Shown here: positions 52,676 through 62,280 of the stretch, piece by piece | How positions within the stretch are numbered: the first letter of the stretch is position 1 | Layout of the letters: each line of letters starts with the position of its first letter | DNA from: an uncultured Gemmataceae bacterium | Lineage (GTDB): Bacteria > Planctomycetota > Planctomycetia > Gemmatales > Gemmataceae | Assembly: GCA_937923405.1 (NCBI GenBank) | Contig: CALDUY010000003.1 | Span: 62,001 to 126,000 of the forward strand | DNA: 64,000 nucleotides | Direction: 5' to 3' | The notes under the pieces: generated by a model | Told to the model about the DNA's origin: nothing | What the model saw: only the letters and a program-made list of their open reading frames with translations | Databases searched by the model: none | Translations under genes and position numbers: made by a program

Positions 52676-54079
52676 TCAACTCAAGATCTCGCGCACGACG
52701 TGTCCATGTACATCGGTCAGACGGAAGTCGCGGCCGCTGTATCGGTAGGTCAGCTTTTCATGGTCCAGCCCCAGTTGGTGCAGGATGGTCGCGTGCAGAT
52801 CGTGCATGTGGACCTTGTTCTCGACGGCAGCAAAGCCGAACTCGTCGGTCTTACCGTGCGCGACGCCAGGCCGAACGCCGCCACCGGCCAGCCAGACGGT
52901 GAAGCCGCCCGGGTTGTGGTCGCGGCCTGTGCCGTTCTTCTCGGCATATGGGGTCCGACCGAACTCGCTGCCCCACCAGACCAGCGTGTCGTCGAGCAAA
53001 CCTCGTGCTTTCAGATCGGTCAGCAAGCCCGAGATCGGCTGATCGACCGCTTGAGCATGGACAGCATGCTTGGCCAGGGTCGAGTGTTGATCCCATGCCG
53101 GGTTGGCGGTGTTGTCGCCATATGTCACCTGAACGAAACGGACCCCCGCCTCGCACAGTCGACGGGCCATCAGGCACTGCGTTCCGAACCGGTCGGTCTC
53201 CTTCGCTCCTATGCCGTAGAGCCGGCGAGTCGCTTCGGTTTCGCGCGACAGGTCCAGCACGTCGGGCGCGTTTTGCTGCATCTTCCAGCCAAGCTCATAG
53301 GAACGAATCACCGCGTCTAATTCGGTGTCACCGGGCTTGCCCCGAAGCTGTTCCTCGTTGATTGCCTGCAACAGATCGAGCTGTCGCCGCTGCGCGTGGG
53401 GCGACAGTCGTGGATGAGTCAGATTGCGGAAGACGGCATCGCTGACCGGACCGCCGGCCTTGCCCAGAGCGGTGCCCTGATACTTCGCCGGAAGAAAAGC
53501 GTTCCCGAAGTTTCGCGGGCCGCCGTTCCCTGACGACGGTGCGATGGAAACAAAGCCCGGTAGGTTCTCGTTGGCCGAGCCGAGACCATAGAGAATCCAC
53601 GAGCCGATGGACGGTCTTACAAAGTTTGTCGATCCGCAATGAAGGAAAAGAGTCGCCGGACCGTGGGCCACGCCTTCCGTGTGTAGCGAGTGAATGAAGC
53701 ATAGGTCGTCGACGTGCTCGTTCAGCTTGGGGAACAGATCCGACGCCCAGCGACCGCACTGGCCATGCTGGCGGAACTTCCACAACGGCTTCATCACGCG
53801 ATGCGACGAGCCACGCATCCCGGTGTTGGCCAGCACCCGGGCATCGTCGAAGGCCAGCCGTTTGCCGTCGTCGCGTTCCAGTCGAGGTTTGTAGTCGAAG
53901 GAATCGACCTGGCTGACGCCGCCCTGCATGAACAGAAAGATGACCCGCTTGGCTCGCGCGGCAAGATGCGGCCCCGGCGAACTGGCCCGCGCTGTCAGTC
54001 CGGACAGGGCGAGATAACCAAACCCACAGGCGGCGGCTTGCAACGCCGCCCGACGGGACAGCAGTCCAAGAGATTCCAT
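52676..54079 (-). CDS. DUF1501 family exported protein
   Basis: A 467-residue Tat-type exported protein (LLSRRAALQAAACGFGYLAL) of the DUF1501 family, which has an alkaline phosphatase-like/sulfatase-like core. Typical blocks are VIFLFMQGGVSQVDSFD, GMRGSSHRVM and DTLVWWGSEFGRTPYAEKNG followed by RDHNPGGFTVWLAGGG. Activity is unknown, although the family always accompanies DUF1549/DUF1553 cytochrome-like proteins, as here with a gap of 13 bases. Confidence 0.92.
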   Translation of the reverse strand: MESLGLLSRRAALQAAACGFGYLALSGLTARASSPGPHLAARAKRVIFLFMQGGVSQVDSFDYKPRLERDDGKRLAFDDARVLANTGMRGSSHRVMKPLWKFRQHGQCGRWASDLFPKLNEHVDDLCFIHSLHTEGVAHGPATLFLHCGSTNFVRPSIGSWILYGLGSANENLPGFVSIAPSSGNGGPRNFGNAFLPAKYQGTALGKAGGPVSDAVFRNLTHPRLSPHAQRRQLDLLQAINEEQLRGKPGDTELDAVIRSYELGWKMQQNAPDVLDLSRETEATRRLYGIGAKETDRFGTQCLMARRLCEAGVRFVQVTYGDNTANPAWDQHSTLAKHAVHAQAVDQPISGLLTDLKARGLLDDTLVWWGSEFGRTPYAEKNGTGRDHNPGGFTVWLAGGGVRPGVAHGKTDEFGFAAVENKVHMHDLHATILHQLGLDHEKLTYRYSGRDFRLTDVHGHVVREILS

Positions 54080-54092
54080 ACCTGGCTTCCCC

Positions 54093-56804
54093 TCAGTGAA
54101 GGTACCGAAAATCCAGCGAAGCGAACACCACCTGCACGACCTGGGCCCACCCAGCAGTTCGCTCCTTGGCCTGATCGAGATAGGCTTGCACCATCGACCG
54201 TTCTCCCGGCGTAGGCAGACGACCTAGGGCCTGTCGATAGAGCCAATCCAGCCGAGCGCCATCGTCGAGATCGTCCCGCGCTAGCAGCCGCCGTGCCGCT
54301 TGCTCGGCCTGTTGCAGCACCAACGGATGATTCATCAGGAACAACGCCTGCGGAGCGACAGTGCTGTGATTGCGTCGACCCGTCGAGACGCTGGGATCGG
54401 CGAAGTCGAACACCTCGAACAGTTCGGGTAAAGCGTTGCGAAACACCGGGGCATAGACACTACGTCGCATGTCGTGGTGTTGGTAGTGATAGTCCGAGGC
54501 CAACGTGGCGGGATAGGTCGGTCCGCCACGATCCAGCCGCAGTTGCCCACTGACAGTCAGAATGGTGTCGCGGATCGACTCGGCATCGAGGCGGCGACGA
54601 TTGGTGTGCGACCACAAGCGATTCTCCGGATCGCGCGGCTGGCGGCCGCTGGCCCGACGATAGGTATGCGAAAGGACGATACGACGAACCAAGGCTTTGA
54701 TCGACCAGCCGTCTTCGATGAACTTCGCCGCCAGGGTGTCGAGCAGTTCTGGATGGTCGGGTTTTTCGCCGGTTGTGCCGAAGTTGTCCACCGTGCGAAC
54801 CAAGCCTTCGCCAAGCAGCCAGTACCAGACACGGTTAGCGAACACGCGCGCGGTCAAAGGATTGGCGGGCGAGGCTAGCCAGTCGGCCAACTCGCGGCGA
54901 CCGCTCTGCTGAGCCGGCATTCGCGGTGCCTCCCCACGCAGAGCAACCTGCAACACGCCGCGCGGCACCAACTCGCCCTGCTTGTGGACATTGCCACGAA
55001 TGTGAATCCGCGCGTCCTCGATCTGCTTCTCCTCCTGGACGGACATGACCATCTCGCGACGCGGCCCCGACGCCTGTAGTCGCTTCAGCTTGGCCTCTAG
55101 TTCAGCTAGTTCATCGATCTTTTTTGTTGGCAAAGTGGTTCCGGAGGGCAGGAAGACCACAGCATCCGCGATGACGTGTCCTGTCGTTCCCTCGTTGGCA
55201 ATCAGGACGAACCCTTGCCCGGACTTCTCGAAGGTGAACTCGCCCAACGAGACGAACAGTCCCTGCTTCGACGGCGGCTTGCGCATGTCCAGATGGATGG
55301 TTTTCTCGCCATCGGCGGAAAAGATGGTGACCGGCACACGAGCCGCTCGGTTAGTACCTGGCGAGTAGGACAGCAGCACCTCGTACTTCCCGGTCGTCTC
55401 GATCTTCGGTTGGAAGGTAATGGTCTTCTCGCCCTTGTCGGTGTTGCCGTCGTGAACGTAGCCCGCGCCGACGAACGGAGCGGTGTGTTTGGAGTCGATC
55501 CAGGTGCCCACCTTGCGAGCCTGAGTGTCATCCACGACGATGCCGGGCAGTTCGGTGATGGCCCGCGCTTGTGGCGTGGACTTTTGTCTACTTTTGAGAG
55601 CGGTAATTTGTCGCTGCAGCGTGGCGATCGCTGCCTCATGCTCGCGCAAGCGTTGCTCGACGGCAGGTTCGGCAGGCAGGGGCAACTCCAACCACATCGA
55701 CACGTTGGCATGCGTCAAGGTCCGCGTGTTTCGCAGGATGCCGGCCAGGGCGTAGTAGTCCCGCGTGGGAATCGGATCGAACTTGTGGTCGTGGCAGCGG
55801 GCACAGCCAATCGTCTGGGCCAGAATCGCTCGGCCAATGGTGTCGAGCTGCTCATCGACCACGTCCATACGGAGTTGACTCTTGTCCTGCTCCTCTAGGT
55901 TGGTGTTGCCCAAGGTCAGAAAGGTGGTGGCGATCAGCTGTCGCCGCCGAGCTTCCGCGGAGTCGGCAGGGAGCAAATCACCGGCTATCTGTTCACGCAC
56001 AAAGCGGTCGTAGGGCACGTCGGCATTGAAGCAGTCGATGACATAATCACGATAACGCCAGGCTTGTTTGAGAACGAAGCCCCGCAACGTCAGTGAGTCG
56101 GCGTAACGGGCCAGGTCGAGCCAGTGTCGGCCCCAGCGTTCCCCGAAGTGCGGCGAGGCCAGCAGCCGATCGACCAGACGTTCGTAAGCATCGGGACGGT
56201 CATCGCCAACGAAGGCGTCGATCTCTTCGGGAGAGGGCGGCAGACCAAGTAGATCGAACGAGAGGCGACGAATCAGCGTGGGGCGATCGGCCTGCGGAGT
56301 AGGCTGCAGCCCGTTGGCTCGCCATTTCCGACTCAGTTGGTCGTCAATCGATCCCGGCGCGGGACGGAGCGGTTGATAGGCCCAGAAGGCGCGTCCCTGC
56401 TCCAGCGACAGGCCTTGCTGACGCGACACCGAGCCGCTTCGCGGATCAACAGCGCCCTTAGCAATCCAGGTGGCGAAGTCAGCGAGAATCGCATCGGAGA
56501 GCTTCCCCTTGGGCGGCATCTTCACGTCACCGTCGTGCCGCAGCGACCGCAGTAACAAACTCTCGTCGGGCTTGCCCGGCACAACCGCTGGCCCTGAATC
56601 GCCGCCCATCAGCAAGCCTTCGCGCGTGTCCAGCCGTAGCCCGCCACGCAACTTTTTCTTGGCCTGTGCCTCGGCGGAGTGACAGCTATAACACTGTTCC
56701 ACCAAGACAGGCCGGATCTTCTTCTCGAAGAAAGCAAGCCGTTCGTCGGCCCACACCCACGACGGATTCAGCACAACTACAACAACGATGCCCAGCCAAC
56801 GCAT
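54093..56804 (-). CDS. DUF1549/DUF1553 exported cytochrome-like protein
   Basis: A 903-residue exported protein. After a signal peptide comes a planctomycete cytochrome c domain with CYSCH (Cys38, Cys41, His42), then DUF1549 (LIRRLSFDLLGLPPSPEEID and RYADSLTLRGF), a CARCHDHKFDPIP haem-like site, an inserted golvesin/CBM-like beta domain (YEVLLSYSPGTNRAARVPV) and DUF1553 (RRELADWLASPANPLTARV to SRRL-like ends). These pairs are expanded in planctomycetes and are suspected to act in polysaccharide breakdown or redox. First gene of a two-gene operon with DUF1501. Confidence 0.92.
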   Translation of the reverse strand: MRWLGIVVVVVLNPSWVWADERLAFFEKKIRPVLVEQCYSCHSAEAQAKKKLRGGLRLDTREGLLMGGDSGPAVVPGKPDESLLLRSLRHDGDVKMPPKGKLSDAILADFATWIAKGAVDPRSGSVSRQQGLSLEQGRAFWAYQPLRPAPGSIDDQLSRKWRANGLQPTPQADRPTLIRRLSFDLLGLPPSPEEIDAFVGDDRPDAYERLVDRLLASPHFGERWGRHWLDLARYADSLTLRGFVLKQAWRYRDYVIDCFNADVPYDRFVREQIAGDLLPADSAEARRRQLIATTFLTLGNTNLEEQDKSQLRMDVVDEQLDTIGRAILAQTIGCARCHDHKFDPIPTRDYYALAGILRNTRTLTHANVSMWLELPLPAEPAVEQRLREHEAAIATLQRQITALKSRQKSTPQARAITELPGIVVDDTQARKVGTWIDSKHTAPFVGAGYVHDGNTDKGEKTITFQPKIETTGKYEVLLSYSPGTNRAARVPVTIFSADGEKTIHLDMRKPPSKQGLFVSLGEFTFEKSGQGFVLIANEGTTGHVIADAVVFLPSGTTLPTKKIDELAELEAKLKRLQASGPRREMVMSVQEEKQIEDARIHIRGNVHKQGELVPRGVLQVALRGEAPRMPAQQSGRRELADWLASPANPLTARVFANRVWYWLLGEGLVRTVDNFGTTGEKPDHPELLDTLAAKFIEDGWSIKALVRRIVLSHTYRRASGRQPRDPENRLWSHTNRRRLDAESIRDTILTVSGQLRLDRGGPTYPATLASDYHYQHHDMRRSVYAPVFRNALPELFEVFDFADPSVSTGRRNHSTVAPQALFLMNHPLVLQQAEQAARRLLARDDLDDGARLDWLYRQALGRLPTPGERSMVQAYLDQAKERTAGWAQVVQVVFASLDFRYLH

Positions 56805-56896
56805 CGCGATAACCCCGCCTCAATGGAGTAACTATTCGACGTGCTTTTTAGCATACCGCCCAACGACGCAAGGGTACAGCAACTTTGGCTGAAGAC

Positions 56897-58450
56897 CTAG
56901 GCTAAGCGGAAGAAGCGACACATTTCCGAGGTAATTTTTCCGCTGTTGTCCATGCGTGGCACTTTGTGCTGGCCGCCGAGTTTACCTTTGGAACGCATCC
57001 ACTCTTGAAAGCCACCTCGCGCGACGACCAGTACCTCGGGAGGGAGCATGGTCAGATCCCCCTGACGGTGGGCGGCGTAGTCCTCGTTCAGCCGACACAA
57101 CCTCGCGTCGATCTCGGCAGCGAAGCGGGACAAGTCGGGGGCGCGGTGGGCAAACTCGACGAGAAAGCGATGTCGTCCCGGTTGGTTTGGCGTCTCTGGA
57201 AAGACTGGGCCAACGTGGAAATCGACCACGGGACAACCACACGACCGAGCAGCGTCGGCGACAGCTCGCTCGACCTCCTCGCTGATGAGATGTTCGCCGA
57301 ATGCCGAGAGAAAATACTTGGTCCGACCGCTGAAGCGGAGCAGAGGCGGAGTGCGGCTCTCGAAAATCACTGTATCGCCCAGGACATAGCTCCAAAGTCC
57401 GGCACAGTTAGTCAACACGACGGCATAGTTGACGCCCAACTCCAGTTCAGCGACCGTATGCCGGGCTGGTCGCGGAGAATCAATATCCTCTACAGGCACA
57501 AATTCATAGAACACGTCGGCATCAACGATCAACCGCAACAATCCGCTGCGATGATCCTGAGCGGCGATGTAGGCTTCCGAAGCGGGATAGACCTCGGTGA
57601 AACACACTTCCGGATTGCCGATCTGTTGTTCGAACAGTTCGCGGTAGGGATCGAACTTGGTTCCGCCGTGGATGATGAGCCGCAGACTCGGCCAGATGTC
57701 GGCGATGCGCTCTTTGCCCGTCACTCGACGCAATCGCTCGAACAGTACCAGCATCCACGAGGGCACGCCCGAGAGCATGGTGATCGGCAGAGTGGCAGCA
57801 GTCTCCGCCAGCAGCGACATCTTCTTTTCCCAATCCTTGAGCAAGGCCAGCTCAAGGGGGGGAAAGGTGAACGGCCGCATCCAGGCACTGGCCTCGACGG
57901 CGGCAATGCCGGAGAGATCGCCGCCCAGGATTTTGCCATGCCGCGGGTGCGTGCCCAACTCGATCAAGTCGGTCGAGCCGCCCAGAAAGAAGAGTCGCCC
58001 CGTGAACAGCGACGTATGCGGATGTGCCGCCACGAACCAGGCCAACGAGGTCAACGCGGCCTTGGTGTTGGCTCGCAACAACTGACGGGACAACGGCAGA
58101 TACTTGGTTGCTCCTGAGGTGGTGCCACTCGACAATCCGAAGTAAGGGATGAACTCCGGCCAGGTGACTCCCTGCAGATGGGGAAACGGACGTCGCCAGT
58201 AGGTTTCCCAGAAGGCCTCGTAGTCTCGAAGAGGTACACGCTCCTGAAAGTCGCTGAGGTCACGGATGCGATCGAACCGATGCTCGCGGCCAAAGACGGT
58301 GTCGCGAGCCGTGTCCACCAAGCGCAGCAAGATACGCTGCTGGACGCGGTCGGCGTCGAGTCGGTCCACCTCAGCGACGCGACGCCGCGAATACCACAAC
58401 AGCCCGCGATCGGCGCAGCGGCGAACGAACACTTCCGGCCAGTGACTCAT
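56897..58450 (-). CDS. GH3-type acyl-acid amido synthetase/adenylase
   Basis: A 517-residue protein of the GH3 (auxin-responsive promoter) family, ANL-like enzymes that adenylate a carboxylic acid and join it to an amine, usually an amino acid. The ATP-site motif is FGLSSGTTSGATKYLPLS, later blocks are FTEVYPASEAYIAAQD and NCAGLWSYVLGDTVIFES. The ATG at 58450 overlaps the methyltransferase stop (ATGA), showing coupling. The substrates cannot be told; the neighbours suggest a lipid- or acid-modifying pathway. Confidence 0.88.
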   Translation of the reverse strand: MSHWPEVFVRRCADRGLLWYSRRRVAEVDRLDADRVQQRILLRLVDTARDTVFGREHRFDRIRDLSDFQERVPLRDYEAFWETYWRRPFPHLQGVTWPEFIPYFGLSSGTTSGATKYLPLSRQLLRANTKAALTSLAWFVAAHPHTSLFTGRLFFLGGSTDLIELGTHPRHGKILGGDLSGIAAVEASAWMRPFTFPPLELALLKDWEKKMSLLAETAATLPITMLSGVPSWMLVLFERLRRVTGKERIADIWPSLRLIIHGGTKFDPYRELFEQQIGNPEVCFTEVYPASEAYIAAQDHRSGLLRLIVDADVFYEFVPVEDIDSPRPARHTVAELELGVNYAVVLTNCAGLWSYVLGDTVIFESRTPPLLRFSGRTKYFLSAFGEHLISEEVERAVADAARSCGCPVVDFHVGPVFPETPNQPGRHRFLVEFAHRAPDLSRFAAEIDARLCRLNEDYAAHRQGDLTMLPPEVLVVARGGFQEWMRSKGKLGGQHKVPRMDNSGKITSEMCRFFRLA

Positions 58451-59067
58451 GACAGATTCAGCGATCCGTGGCGGGGCACCTGACAAGTATAAAATCCCGC
58501 CGGGGGAAAGTTCCGCAGCACGAACGAGAAGCGCACCTTGTCGAAGTAGCGGCGGTACATGCCGTAGTAGACATACGGCATGTGGGTCAGTTGGCGGAAG
58601 GTTCCCGTCTCGGTCATGCGCCGAAACACGACATCAAGGATCTTATGTGCCGGCTTTCGAGGGAACGAGGGCAGCGGCAAGCCACAGATGAAGTGATCGA
58701 CCTTGTCGATGCCGCGCTCGTCGAGGACACGCTCGATCTCGACAGCGTCGGCCTGCACGATGTCGGCCCCAGGAAAGCGCTCGCGCAAGCGATCGCAGAA
58801 GTCGGGATCGCGTTCGAGGATCACCACCTTGCAGGTCGGCGGAGCCAGCTTGAGGATCACCTCGGTGATCGGTCCAGTGCCCGCGCCGAGTTCGACGACG
58901 CAGCGGCAGTTATTCCAATCGATATTGCGGACAACGGCGCGGGCCACGAACGTCGAACTGGGAACAAAAGAGGAAATAGCGACTCCGTGTCGTAGGAATT
59001 TCCCAAAAAATAACAACCAATCGGGAGTTCTTCCCCGAGTAGAAACTTTGCGGCTGTTCTTGGTCAT
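58447..59067 (-). CDS. SAM-dependent methyltransferase, PmtA/OlsG-like
   Basis: A 206-residue class I methyltransferase with SAM loop ELGAGTGPITE and acidic strand end LERDPDFCDRL. The N-terminal FFGKFLRHGVAISSFVPSS and the FICGLPLPSFP motif match the phospholipid N-methyltransferase (PmtA) group, which includes planctomycete ornithine-lipid methylating enzymes. It likely methylates a lipid headgroup; that is inference. It is coupled by ATGA overlaps both to the upstream hydrolase and to the downstream GH3 gene. Confidence 0.8.
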   Translation of the reverse strand: MTKNSRKVSTRGRTPDWLLFFGKFLRHGVAISSFVPSSTFVARAVVRNIDWNNCRCVVELGAGTGPITEVILKLAPPTCKVVILERDPDFCDRLRERFPGADIVQADAVEIERVLDERGIDKVDHFICGLPLPSFPRKPAHKILDVVFRRMTETGTFRQLTHMPYVYYGMYRRYFDKVRFSFVLRNFPPAGFYTCQVPRHGSLNLS

Positions 59068-59906
59068 AGGATCGTGTTGGGTTTGGCCAGTAACAATTGG
59101 GTCAGACGAAGGTTCGTGGACGGGCGAGGACTGGAGAGAAAGTGAACGACCAGGCGATTAATCATCCACGGTTTCTCCATCTGCGGAGCGTGCCCGCACT
59201 GGGGAATATTCATGAAGTGGCCGTTGGGTAATAACTTGGCCGACTCCGCGGCTACTACTGGATCGACAATGCGATCGTCGGCTCCGGAAATGAACAAAGT
59301 CGGTTGCTGAACCTGTGGCAGGCGGTCCCGGACCACGTGTTCCATCGTGCCGCGAATCGTTCGCAGCAGGCCGGTGCGCCAGCGGCGATTGCCGAACTGC
59401 TTTTGGTAGTAGCTGAGCAACCCTGGATCGATCTTTCGCACATCGAAGAAGACGCTATTGACTAGCGTTTTCAAGTCGCTGCGACGAACCCCGTCCAGCA
59501 CCGGCAAGCGTTCCTCATCGCCCATACCGCTGGGGCAAAGCAACACCAATCGGGCGACGTTCTCTGGATAGCGCACGGTGTACTCAACAGCCACTTTTCC
59601 CCCCATGCTGGCGGCGACCAGATGGTACGGTGGTCGCTGGACGAAGTGGGTGAGATACAAATGCAACTGCTCGACAAGGTAATCGACCGTGATCGGCAAC
59701 CCTTTGTCGATGCGGTCGTACAGTCCTGGACCGTCGTAGACCAGGATGTTGGGCATGTAGACATCAAAGTACTTGCGCCAAAAGGGCACGTTGCGGAACC
59801 AACTCTCGGATTGCTCCGAGAGCCCGTTGATCAGCACCATGACCTGCCGGCGGGCGTACGGATGCAACTTGAACGACTCTAACCACTTACGCCATTGTCC
59901 CACCAC
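59064..59906 (-). CDS. Alpha/beta hydrolase
   Basis: A 280-residue alpha/beta hydrolase. The oxyanion region is VMVLINGLSEQSESW, the nucleophile elbow AASMGGKVAVEY (Ser), the acid in LFISGADDRIVDP and the catalytic His in PQCGHAPQMEKP. The GTG at 59906 has AAGGAG 8 bases upstream; the longer frame to 60110 is not supported. It is the first of three genes with ATGA junctions (hydrolase-methyltransferase-GH3). Substrate unknown. Confidence 0.85.
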   Translation of the reverse strand: MVGQWRKWLESFKLHPYARRQVMVLINGLSEQSESWFRNVPFWRKYFDVYMPNILVYDGPGLYDRIDKGLPITVDYLVEQLHLYLTHFVQRPPYHLVAASMGGKVAVEYTVRYPENVARLVLLCPSGMGDEERLPVLDGVRRSDLKTLVNSVFFDVRKIDPGLLSYYQKQFGNRRWRTGLLRTIRGTMEHVVRDRLPQVQQPTLFISGADDRIVDPVVAAESAKLLPNGHFMNIPQCGHAPQMEKPWMINRLVVHFLSSPRPSTNLRLTQLLLAKPNTIL

Positions 59907-60399
59907 AGCGGTAGCTCCTTCGAGGCTCGGGGAAAGGGCGGGACGACACGCCTGCGGGAGAGCGGCACGGCAAAGGCTCCGCCTTCGCCTCTCTCCTGAA
60001 ATCGCTTGTTGGTGTCCACACCCTCCGGGCTTCCGGGGATCGAAGCGTCTTCCTGACAACCCAGCCGTCCCCGCGATGTTGATATAGCCGAAACCCCTGC
60101 TTGTCGCCAAATGGATTCCGGGTCACAGGTTCAGCTCCCCAGACTACTGGCACCAAATCCTCATCGTTTGTCACGCCTGTTCTACACATTCGCCGATCGC
60201 TGTGGTGGCAACATGAAGGTAGCGTGCGGAGACCGCGAGAGTCGCGCGAAGAATTCATGTACTGGATAGCCCCAGAGGCTGCAACCACCAGGTGCCGTCC
60301 TCTCGACATGGCAAGCCAACTCTACTCGAACGTCACAGATGGGCGTATCCTACTGACGAGATCGCCCCTCCCGCAAGCCTGCGTCTGAGGATGCCTCTG
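59907..60399. other. Divergent intergenic region
   Basis: About 490 bases between the hydrolase gene and the M24 peptidase gene. Open frames within it overlap on both strands and lack ribosome sites or recognisable domains. I see no clear promoter or repeat. Confidence 0.4.
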
Positions 60400-61590
60400 A
60401 TGTTCGATCTCAGCAAGATACAAGCCGCTCTGCGTGACGAAGGTCTCGATGGCTGGCTGCTGTACGATTTCCGCGGACTGAACGTCCTGGCTCATCGCGT
60501 GCTGGACATTCCCGCCAACGCCCACCTGACTCGACGCTGGTTTTACTTCCTTGCTGCCCAGGGAGAGCCGCGCAAACTCGTCCATCGCATCGAACCCGCC
60601 GCCCTCGATGCCTACCCAGGCCGCAAGTCGATCTATCTTCGCTGGCAAGAGCTAGAGGCTGGCGTCGCCGACTTACTCCGTGGCAGCAAGCGCATCGCCA
60701 TGGAGTACGTTCCTCGCAATGCCAATCCCTACGTTTCGCGGGTGGATGCCGGCACTGTGGAGTTGGTCCGCTCCTGTGGCGTCGAAGTCGTCCCGTCGGG
60801 CGATCTGATTCAGCTTTTCGAGGCGTGCTGGGACGAGGAGCAATGGGCCATGCATCAGCAAGCGGCGCGACACACCGAAGCCGCCTTTCATCTTGCTTGG
60901 AAATTCATCGCTGACCAAGTCCGAGCTGGTTCCCCGCCGCGCGAAACCCAGGTGCAGCAAGTGATTCTCGATTACTTCGCCCGAAACCAGCTCGTCACCG
61001 ATCATCCGCCGATTGTCGCCGTCGGGCCGCATTCCGGCGATCCACACTATGCCCCGGGGCACGGCAGCGACAGCGTGATGAAGGAAGGCGACTTCGTGTT
61101 GATCGATCTGTGGGCCAAACTCGACCGCCCGCGTGCCGTCTACAGCGATCTGACCTGGACCGGCTATATTGGAGGTGAAGTACCGGAAAAGTATGAAAAG
61201 GTGTTCCAGATCGTGGCCAAGGCCCGCGATGCCGCCATCGCTCGCGTTCGCCAAGCCTACGCTCAGAAGGAGCCGCTCCAGGGTTGGCAGGTCGATCAGG
61301 CCTGCCGCGACGTCATCGAAGCTGCGGGGTACGGCCAAGCGTTCTGCCATCGCACCGGCCATTCCATCGGGCAGGAGACGCACGGCAACGGCGCGAACAT
61401 GGACAATCTGGAAACGCACGAGATGCGCCGAGTCCTGCCTCGCACTTGCTTCAGCGTTGAACCGGGCATCTATCTACCCGAGTTCGGTGTCCGCAGCGAG
61501 GTTAACGTCTTCGTCGATGGAGTCGGCGTCGTGCATGTGACCGGCGGCGGCCCACAGACGTCCGTCATTGCTATTCTCAAGGCCTACTGA
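60400..61590 (+). CDS. M24 family Xaa-Pro aminopeptidase-like protein
   Basis: A 396-residue metallopeptidase. The N-terminal creatinase-like domain (LRDEGLDGWLLYDFRGLN) is followed by the pita-bread domain with metal ligands in DFVLIDLWAK, YSDLTWTG, HRTGHSIGQETHG, SVEPGIYLPEFG and VRSEVNVFV. All five ligand positions are present, so it should be active on X-Pro peptides or a related substrate. ATG 60400 has GAGG 9 bases upstream; ATG 60391 is possible. A lipoprotein gene follows after 14 bases. Confidence 0.9.
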   Translation: MFDLSKIQAALRDEGLDGWLLYDFRGLNVLAHRVLDIPANAHLTRRWFYFLAAQGEPRKLVHRIEPAALDAYPGRKSIYLRWQELEAGVADLLRGSKRIAMEYVPRNANPYVSRVDAGTVELVRSCGVEVVPSGDLIQLFEACWDEEQWAMHQQAARHTEAAFHLAWKFIADQVRAGSPPRETQVQQVILDYFARNQLVTDHPPIVAVGPHSGDPHYAPGHGSDSVMKEGDFVLIDLWAKLDRPRAVYSDLTWTGYIGGEVPEKYEKVFQIVAKARDAAIARVRQAYAQKEPLQGWQVDQACRDVIEAAGYGQAFCHRTGHSIGQETHGNGANMDNLETHEMRRVLPRTCFSVEPGIYLPEFGVRSEVNVFVDGVGVVHVTGGGPQTSVIAILKAY

Positions 61591-61604
61591 AAAGGAGTGT
61601 GCGC

Positions 61605-61988
61605 GTGACCTGTACGCGACGTTGGTTTTTACTCCTCCTGGCCGGCTTGGCCCTGAGCTGTTCCAAACGGCATTCGTTCACCGAATCCGACCTCACTCGA
61701 GCGCGACAGGCCCTGGAAACCTGTCTGACCGCCTGGAAACAAGGTCAACGCCCCGAAACGTTGCGTTCCCTACCCGAGCCGATCGAGTTTGCCGAGGAAT
61801 GGCCGCAATCCGGGCTGAAGTTGCTTGACTTCGAGATTCTCCATCATGAACATACAGACGCCGAGATGATGCGGTTCTTGGTCAAACTCACCGTGCAGGA
61901 TCGACGCGGCAAGCGCCAGGAGCGGACCTACACCTACGCGGTCGCTTTGAAATCTCCCATCGCGGTTGGCCGTGATCCGTTTTTCTGA
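61605..61988 (+). CDS. Small lipoprotein
   Basis: A 127-residue protein with a lipoprotein signal (WFLLLLAGLALSCSK, lipobox ALSC). The mature part is a small domain of mixed helix and strands (LKLLDFEILHHEH; MRFLVKLTVQDRRGK) with no recognised family. The GTG at 61605 has AAGGAG 7 bases upstream; the GTG at 61599 is too close to that site. Probably co-transcribed with the peptidase gene. The 290 bases after it (61989-62280) show nothing clear. Confidence 0.75.
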   Translation: MTCTRRWFLLLLAGLALSCSKRHSFTESDLTRARQALETCLTAWKQGQRPETLRSLPEPIEFAEEWPQSGLKLLDFEILHHEHTDAEMMRFLVKLTVQDRRGKRQERTYTYAVALKSPIAVGRDPFF

Positions 61989-62280
61989 TGCCAGGGTTTG
62001 AAGATAGTCAAATTTGGCATCGTCCCTATACACAATAGCAGCAGACTTGGCCTGTTATTTGGGGATCGATCACTTTGCCGATCGTCTATTCCCACCGCTG
62101 TTGCATCTCTTGCCTGCTGCCTTGGGCAGTTCCGCTGCCTGTTGGCCCGGTTTATGGTCGTGGCTTCACCTGACCTCTCTCCTAACGCATCCGGCGTGAC
62201 CGGCTGACATCATCGACGGGATTCGCGCTGCGTTGGCGCGGCTTCGTTTCTTTCCCACCTTGTTTTTTTGAGGAGTGCTT

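Noticed and set aside
56966-58117. 383-codon plus-strand open frame
   Set aside because: Antisense to the GH3 gene, whose motifs are unambiguous.
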